64,000 bases of DNA. Origin: Escarpia spicata (taxonomy: Eukaryota; Annelida; Polychaeta; Sabellida; Siboglinidae). The notes beneath the pieces were generated by a model. The model was not told the DNA's origin and did not search any database. It saw only the letters and a program-made list of their open reading frames with translations. The position numbers were made by a program, and so were the translations under genes. Location: the NCBI GenBank assembly GCA_963995525.1, contig OZ023211.1, forward strand, positions 658,598-722,597, read 5' to 3'. Every line of letters begins with the position of its first letter. Positions within the stretch are counted from its first letter, which is position 1. Positions 32,607 to 41,439 of the stretch are shown here, in pieces.

Positions 32607-35600
32607 TTAGACGAGTATCGGTGCCGTGGTGACACCGTCGTCGAGCACGCGGCGTTTAGCGTAGAAGTAGCTCAACGCCGCGCGCTCTTGAACGTACGTC
32701 AACACGGACGAGTCTTTCACCTGGAAGCCGCGGTTCCAGCCGACGCCGCTGCGTCGGTCGCGCAGTACGGCGAGGAAGGTGTTCTCGTCGATATCGTTCT
32801 GACGCTTGCTCAGACCCTTCGTGCTGTACTTCGCGCCGTTGTCGCCGCCAAAGCAGTAGTACGTCTTGCTGCACAGCGCCACGATTCCGTCGCCGCGCAA
32901 CTCTTCTTTGAAGAGACCCGGCGTTCGACGATCGAACAGAAGCCGGCGCGCGCAGCATTCGCCCCCCGCCTCCCACGTCAGTCCGGCGACGCGGCGCCGT
33001 GCGTTCGCGTCCACGTGCGCGTCGCAACATTCGGCCGGAAACCAGAGCGAACGATTCCGGAAGTAGTGTTCACGCCGCGCTTCCGGTACGAGCGCGTCGA
33101 TGTCGTGGCCCGCAAGGGCGATGTACGCCGAGTCGGTGTCCATAGCGAAGTACTGGAAGAGCGGGCGGGGGATGTAGGCGTCGACGAAATCGTAATAGAA
33201 CTCGAGCATTCTCAATTTCGTGTACTGACACACGAAATAGCCGATTTGGATCGGCAGGCCGTAGACGACGGTGCGCTTATTCAGCGCCACCTCGTACAGC
33301 TCGTCGTCGACGAAGACGTCGAGTTGCCGGAAGCGACGGTTGTTGACGAGTTGCGAGGCGCCGACCGGCGTGGCGTACTTGATATCCAGGTGCCGATCGA
33401 CGCGCGTAATCGTTTTCCCGTACGAACTTTTGCCGAGTAGATTAAATGTATCGGCGATGATCGATTTGTCGGAGTCGACGTCGCCTTCGCGTCGCGCCGT
33501 CGACACCGTGTCGCCGAAGCGGCGAAAGCACGCGATCGGCGTGTACTCGATCACCTGGTAGATGCGCGCGACGACGAGCCCGTGCTCCAGATACCAGCGT
33601 AGGAGGGGCGTGGCGAGTACGATCGCCGTGCAGAAGTGGCTACCAACCGTTAGTTGAGGTCGGGTGAGTAGGTCGTGCGACTCGGCGTAGTGGCGCATGA
33701 ACGGGCTGAGATCGTCGCGCGTGATATCGACGTTCTTGAACACGGGCTGCATTTCGGCGAACTTAGCGCGCAGCGCTTCCGGTACGGCGATATCGCACTG
33801 CACGAGGCTGAACAGAGAGCCGTCGCGTACACCCTCCAGTATCGTGACGCGTCGGGCGGCGCCGGGGGGGAGGTCGCACGGCTCGCCACTGGCATTCCCA
33901 CATTTCGACGACGGCGTCGACGTGGCGGCGCAGGTAGGCCGTCACGGCGAGCGTCGCGGCGTACAGGGTCGTCATCGGTCGACCGTTGACGGCGTTCGTC
34001 GTCACGTGCGTCTGGCACGTCGGGCAGCCGTGAAAGTAGCAGCCGTGAAATTGATACGCAGTTCGCGTGGCGGTGCACCAACCGTCGACTCGGTACTTGT
34101 CGACGCGCCTCTCGCGTCCGTTCAATTGGTGCCGTATACGAGTGTCGGTTCGTTCCGCCTCGTACGTCAACCACTCTACGGCCATACGACCGTAGCGGTG
34201 CACGCGTTCAGCTCGAAAGTCGTTCTCCGCGCGTCGGCGTGTGTACCACCCCGTCGGCATCTCCCGCATCATCGCCGATACATAGAGGCCGTTCGCGTCA
34301 TAGCCGACTATCGAACGACACGGGTTGGCGCCTCCAATCGACGTCACGCCGGCCTCGTGATGACGCGCGAAGATGATCGATGGGCCGCCGACGATCTGCG
34401 ACTGCAGTAGGCGGTGCAGGTCTTTGTTGGGTTCGTTGAACAGCGAGAAATGGATTGACAGGGGGAGGTCGTTGAATAGGTACAACAACGTCAACCCCGG
34501 TACGCTGATGGCGTCCTTGAACATGTCGATGCGCTGGCGTCGATAAAAGGCGAACTGTCGCTCGAGGGCCTCGAGAAACGGCGCCACATCTCGGTTATTA
34601 TACCAGATTAGAAAATCGCGCATCGTCGTCATGCGCTCGTCACGCCATGCCGTCGCACAAATTTCGTACGCCTCCGCGGAGATTCCCTCGCGTTTCAGGT
34701 GGCTGTAGAAAGTCTCGCGCGGCGGCAGGACGGTCTCGTCCAGGCGCGTCAACGCGTCGATATACTCGTACGGAAAGTACCCCTTCGTCGCCGCGCAGCC
34801 GTACGCTTTCAGATAGCGCTCGTAGCTGACACCGGGCACGAGGTAATTAGTTATGTCGAGGAATTTCAACGTCGACGTCGTCAGGCACATGTAATTATTC
34901 TGTCGTTTAATGGTGAACGCCGTCGATGTGTGCTGCGCGTCGTCGGTTATGTGCAGGGGGATCAAGTACTTTTTGACGACATTCAAATCGTACTTACCGC
35001 TGTTGAAGCCCAGTACGGGTATTTGACGAAGGTGCGTCCACAGGCGGTCGGCGAGTGCGGCGTACGGTGACGCATCGTTGTCGTCGTCGACTCGTCGTCG
35101 CCGCCAGTCGTCGTCGAGCGCGTCGAGCGCCTCGAAGACTGCGTCATAGCGGGGGCGCAGAGCCGCGCACGCCGCCGCGCTCACGGCTTCCAGGTCATCG
35201 ATGAGGCGGCGCGCTAGTTCGGCCGAATCACCGGTCGTGACGTAACAGCGCGCCGCTTCGTGTCCGGGCACGTTCGACGCGACGCTCACGCTGAGCAGTT
35301 CGTGTCGCGCTAGCCACCGGCATTTGTCTGTATCCGGCGGCAGCTCGTTGGCGGCAAAATAGCATTCAAAATCGAATGTCGCGCGGTACGGATAGTAGCG
35401 CAGGTCGTCGTCGCCGACGTCGATGCCTTCGTCGTCGAGCCGCTGAAATACGGACGGCGTCGGTCGGTAGACGCCACCGGGAAACACGTGACGAACGCCA
35501 CCTTCGCACGTCGCTTCGTGACGTCGTAACTGCGACGCTGACCGCCAGAGGGAGTTGTCGCATTTCGAGCACTTGTACGTTTTCGCGTACGCGCGCAGGT

Positions 35601-36678
35601 CGATTATGTAAGAGAAGTGCGTCTCGTACAGGTTGACGTTCAGGGTCGTGGGGTGCGTTTCGAGCGATCGCCGGACTAGTTCGGCGGCGCCAGCCGCCGT
35701 CAGTCGATAGACGGCGATGTTGATGCCGAAAACCGTCTCCACGCGTTCCAGTTCGTTCAGGCGCACGCCGTTCGTCGTGCCGTAGCGCGCGTGCAGTTGT
35801 TTAGCGACTCTCGTTAAACGGGTCGAATTTATTTTGGGACCGTTCCGCGTTCCGCGGCCGCCGCCTTGCAGGTGGAGGCCGATGCACCGGAAGAGGCATA
35901 GATGATCGTCGTAGGGCGTGCCTCGACGATCGTTCGTCAACGTCACGACGTGCCTGTTGTTGCGCACGTAGGGGGGGAGCGCGGCGCCAACGCACCCGAT
36001 AGGATGGTTTAGGATGGCGTTCACGAAGTAGGTGGCGTTCGTTACGAGCTCGACCACCCACCCCGAGTCGGGACGCTGCGCGATGACGTACTGTAGTACG
36101 TCGGTCGTGCGCACGACGTCGAGGAAGCGTTCGAACGAACGGCTATCGGTAACGAGGGCGGGCGTTTCGAGGAGGCGACCGCAGCAGTTACAGGACGAAT
36201 GAAAATAGCGGTAATGACCCGACACCTTGTGGCGTAACACGAAACCATAGCTCACGTTAATTTTAAAGGCATTCTTTTATTCGCGAAACAGAACCCTCAG
36301 ACGCGGTTCGAGCCCCCGCGTACTCGTACAGGCGGTCATGCGATAGTTGTAGCGGGACTGCACGGTACCGCGCGCTACCGACGTCTCTATGCTACGTCGA
36401 TGCTCGTTCACGACGCGCTGTAGAGCGTCGGCTGGCGGTAGATTGGAATCATCAGGAGGTGGCGACACCTGACGACGACCGCACCGCTCCCTCAGGTGTC
36501 GTAGCATAATGGAGCGCGTACTGTACGTTGCGCCGCATTTCGGACACTCTCGTCGCTTTAAGCATAGCGCGTTATCGCCGCATCGTTTGGAACTCTTTGC
36601 GTGTCGCTCTAACGTCGACTGTTTTGCGAAATAAGTACCGCATTTTGGACATTGCCACCTAGTAGGAGGAGGCGGCAT
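32607..36678 (-). pseudogene. Protein-primed family B DNA polymerase, broken by one stop and one frameshift
   Basis: Replicative polymerase of the Polinton. From the ATG at 36,678: two C2H2/C2HC fingers (WQCPKCGTYF, RECPKCGATY). Then TAA at 36,277-36,279, after which the same frame continues; no other start precedes the next 455 codons. Numbering from a GTG at 36,255: an OTU-like motif (D117, C120, H213), a finger (C229, C232, H246, C250), Exo I DFE (295-297), Exo II N418/D423, Exo III Y552/D556, and pol motif A around D653. The frame breaks between about 33,805 and 33,890, near seven consecutive G, and continues one frame over with motif B (GKSSYGKT) and motif C (MDTDSAY). It replicates genome ends from a protein primer. 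Confidence 0.93.
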
Positions 36679-36714
36679 ACTTTTTGTGCTGCTACTTTTT
36701 CGAGCACCCCTATT

Positions 36715-36970
36715 TATAACAGGGGTGCCGTGGTGGTGTGCGCAGTGGTGTGCGTGGTGGGTGCTTTCGAACACCTAGTGTTAACAGTGGCGGTGGTGGG
36801 TGCTTTCGAACGCCTAGTGTCGTTATTAACAGTGGTGGTGAGTGCTTTCGAACACTTAGTTTTTTGTTATTAACAGTGGGGGTGGTGGGTGCTTTCGAAC
36901 ACCTAGTGTTAACAGTGGCACCTAGTGTTTTGTTACGTTCAGTGGTGGTGGTGGTGAGTGCTTTCGTATT
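36715..36970. repeat. Polinton-internal minisatellite
   Basis: Four to five imperfect units containing GGTGCTTTCGAACACCTAG followed by TTAACAGTGG. The core has a TTCGAA palindrome. It lies just upstream of the polymerase gene (minus strand) and downstream of the Cys-rich ORF. Confidence 0.8.
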
Positions 36971-37001
36971 GTTAAGTAACTCGTAAACGGAAGGTACATT
37001 T

Positions 37002-37709
37002 TCAACGTTTTATTAAGCGTATCGTCGTACAAGGTAAAGCGAATTTATTAAAACGACAAAGCAAATCAGTAGTAAGTGCAAATAAGCAGTAATATTCATT
37101 CAGATTAGAGACCACTTCGGCACTGAATGTACACATGGACGGTCGATTCCAGTAGTGCGCGGTTGACGAAGTCGCGCAGTCCGTGCCTAGCAGCCAGTCC
37201 GACACGAACTGGATCAGATACATTTCTCCAGCACGCCCCGGTTGCTGCTGTCCGGTCGCCTTAGCGTGCGGTAGCTGCACGAGACGCATGAATGTCGGTA
37301 TCAGCGATCGCTGTAGACACGTCTCCAACACGGCGTTGAAGTGATGCGTGACGAGGTCGGACACGTTGTCGTAGCGCTGTGCGTACACACGAGTCGGCCG
37401 ACCCGCACGATAGCCGACCATATGTACATACGGGCAGCCTTCATTGGGTTCGCATGCGCCGCATCGATCGCGCGCCCTCTCCAGTATCAGCTCCCCGAGG
37501 TGTTCGGCGAAGAGGGACGTTGCGTGCCGCTCATAGCGACAGGCCAACTGGCCCCGGCCCGTCGCGACGACTTGTCTCACTTCCGGCCGTGTTGGGGACC
37601 AACACGTTGGCGCCAACTGGTACAGACTTTCGTAAGCCGGCGGTGGGGTTCGCACGCCAAGGGCCTCCTCGGTGATAACGTCCAACTCGTTATCGACACG
37701 CACGGATCC
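37002..37709 (-). CDS. Cys/His-containing ORF of unknown function
   Basis: About 235 codons with no ATG at the beginning. The frame opens directly after TAG at 37,710-37,712, preceded by TTTGTGC, which looks like a 3' splice site. It contains PPPAYESLYQLAP near the N-terminus, and RCGACEPNEGCPYVHMVGY, a C-x2-C-x5-C-x3-H cluster that could bind zinc. The rest is neutral globular-looking sequence with FVSDWLLG near the C-terminus. I cannot name a family, though short Cys-His ORFs at this place are common in Polintons. Codon use resembles the surrounding element genes. Moderately sure it is coding. Confidence 0.5.
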   Translation of the reverse strand, partial: GSVRVDNELDVITEEALGVRTPPPAYESLYQLAPTCWSPTRPEVRQVVATGRGQLACRYERHATSLFAEHLGELILERARDRCGACEPNEGCPYVHMVGYRAGRPTRVYAQRYDNVSDLVTHHFNAVLETCLQRSLIPTFMRLVQLPHAKATGQQQPGRAGEMYLIQFVSDWLLGTDCATSSTAHYWNRPSMCTFSAEVVSNLNEYYCLFALTTDLLCRFNKFALPCTTIRLIKR

Positions 37710-37770
37710 CTACAGCACAAAGCATGTCCTATACGTCAGCAAAGCGTCTACAAACATACACGCAGCGTTC

Positions 37771-37890
37771 TCACTGTTCCCTGTTCATCGGTGTTTGTAG
37801 TAAGAACATCTCGTGGTACAACTTTGCACACACCGCATTGTCGTAGTTCAGTAGTATTCTCTCGAACGCGGCGTTTTCACGTTCGCCCCT
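37771..37890 (-). CDS. Short ORF or terminal exon, unknown
   Basis: 39 codons starting RGERENAAFERILLNYDN, opening exactly after an in-frame TAG that follows GTGTGTTTG (acceptor-like). Amphipathic-looking and helical; no family recognised. Only 20 bases separate it from the next ORF upstream. Confidence 0.35.
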   Translation of the reverse strand, partial: RGERENAAFERILLNYDNAVCAKLYHEMFLLQTPMNREQ

Positions 37891-37912
37891 CTACAAACAC
37901 ACATTATTATGA

Positions 37913-38074
37913 TTAGTCCGCCTTATCAACCCGGGCCAGCAGCGCAGCGTCTTTCGCCTCACTATCAGCCACTCCCCGGTCCAGTAGTATTTGTACGAAC
38001 GTGGTAACCTCCGCATACCTTGCACGCATCCTTCCGTTGTTCGCTAACATGCCCAGCAGTACGCGACGCACATC
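37913..38074 (-). CDS. Short ORF or terminal exon, unknown
   Basis: 53 codons starting DVRRVLLGMLANNGRMR, rich in Ala/Arg/Leu and probably helical. It opens right after TAG preceded by the pyrimidine run TTTTTTCTTCTTCC, a strong 3' splice site. No family recognised. Confidence 0.4.
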   Translation of the reverse strand, partial: DVRRVLLGMLANNGRMRARYAEVTTFVQILLDRGVADSEAKDAALLARVDKAD

Positions 38075-38095
38075 CTATAGGAAGAAGAAAAAATG

Positions 38096-38230
38096 TCATG
38101 CTTTATTTAAGTTCGCTTCGTAATATGCGCACCATGCCATTATGTAATTTTCGGCTATCTCGGCTAGTAGGCGCGCCGCCTCGTCACTTGTCGGTTTACG
38201 CGTCACCAACGTTACCAGCAGCGGGGACTC
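38096..38230 (-). CDS. Short ORF or terminal exon, unknown
   Basis: 44 codons starting ESPLLVTLVTRKPTSDEA, helical second half. It opens right after TAG preceded by TTGTGTTGTTTG (acceptor-like). An AATAAA overlaps its last codons. No family recognised. Confidence 0.4.
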   Translation of the reverse strand, partial: ESPLLVTLVTRKPTSDEAARLLAEIAENYIMAWCAYYEANLNKA

Positions 38231-38255
38231 CTACACAAACAACACAAGAAACACA

Positions 38256-38965
38256 TTAGTCATCAGCGTCGTCGTATCTCTTCAGTGTGCGCACCGTATA
38301 AGACGCCTCTCCTTGCCAAATCGTCTTACGCACACTGAGCTCCACTTTCGTACCGGCTAACTCCAGCACAGTATCACGAAGTTCCTCGTCGCTTAATTCC
38401 TCCATGTAATCGGCCCGGTACTCAACGAGATTAGCCATGTGCGTATCAAACAGCGTAAGCCAAAGCTCATCTTCGTCGTCCTCACCATCTCGCACCATCA
38501 CACGCATCGCAAAGAAATTCTTCCCCACATCCTGCTCACCGTGCGTTCGACATATCATAACACCATTTTCACTTTCTGATACAACTTGCGCCGGCACCGA
38601 GAACATCCTCTATAAGTGCACTTGTCTTTGTACGATACCGCCTCAATAAGGACGGGCGTCTTAATTTTATACACGCCATTCTCGGCGCACGCCAGCTCCC
38701 TCACACTCACCAATGTAGCGCGTGTCGACGCTTCGGCGCTATACTCTGTTTCAAGCGACGCGCTCCGTGCCGGCTGCTCCAAAGCCGCTTCGTCGGCCCC
38801 ACGCTTACGGCCTATCGGCGGCGCAATAACCACTACGGGCCTCTTAGCAGCAGGCATTGCTCCGACCGGCGCTGATGTTGTCGGCTGTGGGCCTCCGGTC
38901 GCCTTTGACGCCTGCTTGCGAATTGGCTTCAGCTTTTTCGGTGTCATCTCAGTAGCGTCTGCCAT
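38256..38965 (-). pseudogene. RPA-like ssDNA-binding protein (OB-fold with zinc ribbon), frame break
   Basis: From the ATG at 38,965 a low-complexity Ala/Pro/Lys-rich N-terminus leads to CTYRGCSRCRRKL. That frame ends at 38,555. The other frame opens at about 38,606 and carries ICRTHG, FFAMRVMVRDG, LWLTLFDTHMANL, YMEELSDEEL, TKVELSVRKT and SYTVRTLKRYD, ending at 38,256. Cys-x4-Cys-x2-Cys, then Cys-x2-His, then a beta-rich body with LFD, is the layout of the C-terminal OB-fold of replication protein A large subunits. The zinc ribbon is split by the frame change, so a one-base indel, programmed frameshift or tiny intron near 38,560 is needed. It would coat single strands made by strand-displacement replication. 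Fold assignment is by motif layout only. Confidence 0.55.
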
Positions 38966-39129
38966 TCTTGCGGCTGGATGACGTCTGCTGCAGCTGTAAT
39001 AAGTAAGACCACTTGCGTTATACAACATAACAATTTGTCAACAGTTTTATATATGCACACCATACGGCGCATGCGCACTTAACATATAACGCGCTAATCT
39101 ACAGTTATATTACAACATTTCGCGCATGC

Positions 39130-39550
39130 GCACTAACGCATAACTGATAAGTCGCCGAGGTATTTGCTTTAGGAAAAAATTACCGGTCATGTTAGGGCGT
39201 TCGTTGTCAAATGTGTATTTACATAGAATTTCTATAATATAAATACACCACATAATTCCCTACGACCGACTGATCCTACACAACACTTAATTTCGTGTTT
39301 TTAGCGTTTCATTTAGTGTTTTTTAAACGGCATTGTTCTCTCTTCACATTCCTATCGCGATAAGCTTATCAGTGTTTTGCGTCACCGCTCGGCTCCGAGG
39401 TATTTCCTTTAGGTAAAAAATTACCGGTCATGTTAGTGCGTTCGTTGTCAAATGTGTATTTACATCGAACTTCTATAATATAAATGCACCACATAATTCC
39501 CTACGACCGACTGATCATACACAACGCTTAATTTCATGTTTTAACGTTTC
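39130..39550. repeat. Two near-identical 190-bp units with TATA motifs
   Basis: About 39,150-39,320 and 39,385-39,550 share CCGAGGTATTT, TTACCGGTCATGTTAG, CGTTCGTTGTCAAATGTG and ATTCCCTACGACCGACTGATC. Each has CTATAATATAAAT (39,232-39,244 and 39,473-39,485) in plus orientation. They probably are duplicated promoters between the minus-strand block and the plus-strand spliced gene. Confidence 0.75.
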
Positions 39551-39666
39551 GTTCTCTCTTTACATTCAGTGTTTCTGCGTCGCCTTCGCGCATGCGCTCT
39601 TAACGCATAACTGCGTAGTTTTGCTTTAGGAAAAACTCAGCGGTCGTTGCTCAGTTTCATATAAGT

Positions 39667-40617
39667 ATGGCGTCGGGTACAACTACGAAAAAGCAGCGGT
39701 GAGTTATTTATTTTATTGATATATATAGCGGTATTTACATTTTAATTAATAAGAACCTCATTATTGTGATTTAATTTGGGAGCCTCCTCACAGGTATTTA
39801 GCAGTCTTTATTAATTACTTTTAATTAATAAGAAGCTCATTATTGTGATTTAATTTGGGAGCCTCCTCATTATTCACAGGTATTTACATGAGTCCTAGGT
39901 TGGTTTTTACTCGAGTCTTTATTCATGTTGTGTCTTCTCATTACTTTGGGAAGCTCCTCATTATTCACGTATTTACATGAGTAATTACTTTTAATTAATA
40001 AGAACCTCATTATTGTGATTTAATTTGGGAGCCTCCTCATTATTCACAGCAATAGAGGTATTTACATGAGTAATTACTTTTAATTAATAAGAAGCTCATT
40101 ATTGTGATTTAATTTGGGAGCCTCCTCACAGGTATTTAGCAATATTTACATGAGTCAATAGGTTGGTTTTTACTCTAGTCTTTATTCATGTTGTGTCTTC
40201 TCATTAATTTGGGAAGCTCTTCATTATTCACAGGCGTTATTCATGTTTCACAGAATCCAACTGCCTACACGCGGATTCCTCACCCGCATCAACAAACCTA
40301 CATGCGTCGTCCGCCCGACACCACGCACCCAGCCGCCAGCCATCAACAGGCCGGTCACTCCACCAGCGGTCGTAAGCCGGCCACCGACACCTGACGACGA
40401 CGTTGAACCCGATGGGTTAACATCTTCGTTTTCCGTGCGAGGCCCGAATGGGTCCTGGTATACTCCGATACCACCAGACGAATTATACCAACGGCGCGGC
40501 TTTCACGCGCCATTGATTGCCGCCGGCCGTGGTACCATGCTGCAACGGCGCTTCGACGCCGACAATTCCCGGTCAACGCGTCTCCTGCGTCTTGGGAGAC
40601 TGACGTCTTGGGAGTGA
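39667..40617 (+). CDS. Two-exon Polinton gene, unknown product
   Basis: Exon 1 is 39,667-39,698 (ATG plus ten codons, ending in phase 2 at CG) followed by GTGAGT. Exon 2 is 40,254-40,617 after TTCATGTTTCACAG, and its first base completes an Arg codon, so frame and phase agree. The product is about 131 residues: basic start (TTTKKQR), a Pro/Arg-rich middle (PTPRTQPPAINRPVTPP), an acidic PTPDDDVEPDG, then GPNGSWYTPIPPDELYQRRG and a basic tail ending LTSWE. No family recognised. The C-terminal half is not low complexity and looks genuinely coding. The 555-bp intron carries repeated acceptor-like blocks. Confidence 0.6.
39735..40140. repeat. Intron repeats with CACAG|GTATTT motifs
   Basis: Four copies of TTTTAATTAATAAGAASCTC (S = C or G) followed by TTTAATTTGGGAGCCTCCTC. 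Most end in CACAGGTATTT or lead to it after an extra TTATT. The motif places an acceptor and a donor-like GT back to back. Confidence 0.75.
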
Positions 40618-41034
40618 CACTGACGGTTATTACAAGAGCACCAATCCGTGATTGAACATTCTCCTTTTTTAAATAAAATAATTATCACTTACACCGTTGC
40701 TTTCTATTCGTCCACCGCATATAACCATTCCGCCTTACCAGGCCGCTTTAAACGTTTCACCACTGCAATCATTTTGGTTTCATTTTATTCTACGCACAGC
40801 GCCACCTATACGGCTAAATTTACGCCGTTAGCAGCTCCAGGTGAGCCGTAGAAAATTTACGCCGTTAAACGCCACAGTCCCCGCTAAGCCGTAGAGCTAA
40901 ATTTAACCGCCCGCAACTAGGCCGCCGGGCCATAGGCCACCTCTGCTGCAATCGATCAGCGCCGCGTAGGGTACAGCGGGGTACACAGTGCGTTTAGCGC
41001 AGTTATAACCACAGTGGTTTTAGCTATAACCGCA
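40618..41034. other. Right subterminal non-coding DNA of the Polinton
   Basis: No gene seen. Contains CTAAATTTACGCCG and GCCGTTA words repeated with variation (40,810-40,900). Confidence 0.45.
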
Positions 41035-41175
41035 GTGGCTATATAAATGCTTACGTAAGCACCCGCTATATAAATACTTACGTAAGCACACTATATAAAT
41101 GCTTACGTTATATACTTACGTAAGCACAGCGCTATATAAATGCTTACGTAAGCTATATTTACGTAACTAGGGACG
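41035..41175. promoter_or_regulatory. Array of TATATAAAT-GCTTACGTAAGC units
   Basis: TTACGTAA, a palindrome bound by PAR/E4BP4-type bZIP factors, occurs five times here and again at about 41,200, alternating with TATATAAA. Two further TTACGTAA sites lie in the left end (about 25,203-25,235). Confidence 0.6.
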
Positions 41176-41433
41176 CTTATATATATATATATTACGTAAG
41201 CACGCGCTAGGTCCTACGTTGATCGCTAGGGCTAAGTTAATCACTGGGATAACCGCTAGGTGGCACCTCAAAGGGAAGGGTAATCAATCAAAAGTGACAG
41301 GTCATCAAAAACCCTTTGATCTTTTTTATAAGTAGGTTCCCGAAAAAGATAAGGACGTTTTTTATGCATAGAGTTATGTCTAAAGTAGGTCAAAAAGGGG
41401 CGGGGCGAGCCTCTCATGAATCTCTATACTACT
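41159..41433 (-). repeat. Polinton right terminal inverted repeat
   Basis: Reverse complement of the left TIR as described at 24,925. It includes a TA-run expansion at about 41,178-41,192 not present on the left. Confidence 0.93.
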
Positions 41434-41439
41434 CACGTA
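41434..41439. other. Polinton target site duplication, right (CACGTA)
   Basis: Identical to 24,919-24,924. Confidence 0.9.

Larger units (their letters stand above)
24925..41433. mobile_element. Polinton/Maverick element, 16,509 bp, inactivated
   Basis: Self-synthesising, virus-like DNA transposon. It starts AGTAGTATAGAG and ends CTCTATACTACT, is flanked by a CACGTA duplication, and has terminal inverted repeats of about 275-310 bp. Inside are the diagnostic genes: protein-primed family B DNA polymerase, retroviral-type integrase, packaging ATPase, adenain-like protease, major and minor capsid proteins. Plus-strand genes fill the left half, mostly minus-strand genes the right half, meeting at convergent poly(A) signals near 32,500. 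The interior is visibly richer in CG dinucleotides than flanking DNA. At least four in-frame stops and one or two frameshifts show this copy cannot be autonomous, though close TIR similarity implies modest age. Confidence 0.96.

Noticed and set aside
27724..36279. Alternative genetic code or programmed stop readthrough to explain the Polinton stops
   Set aside because: The replaced positions appear to be different residue types (aromatic in the integrase, others elsewhere), both TAA and TAG are involved, and true gene ends use the same codons. Decay is simpler.
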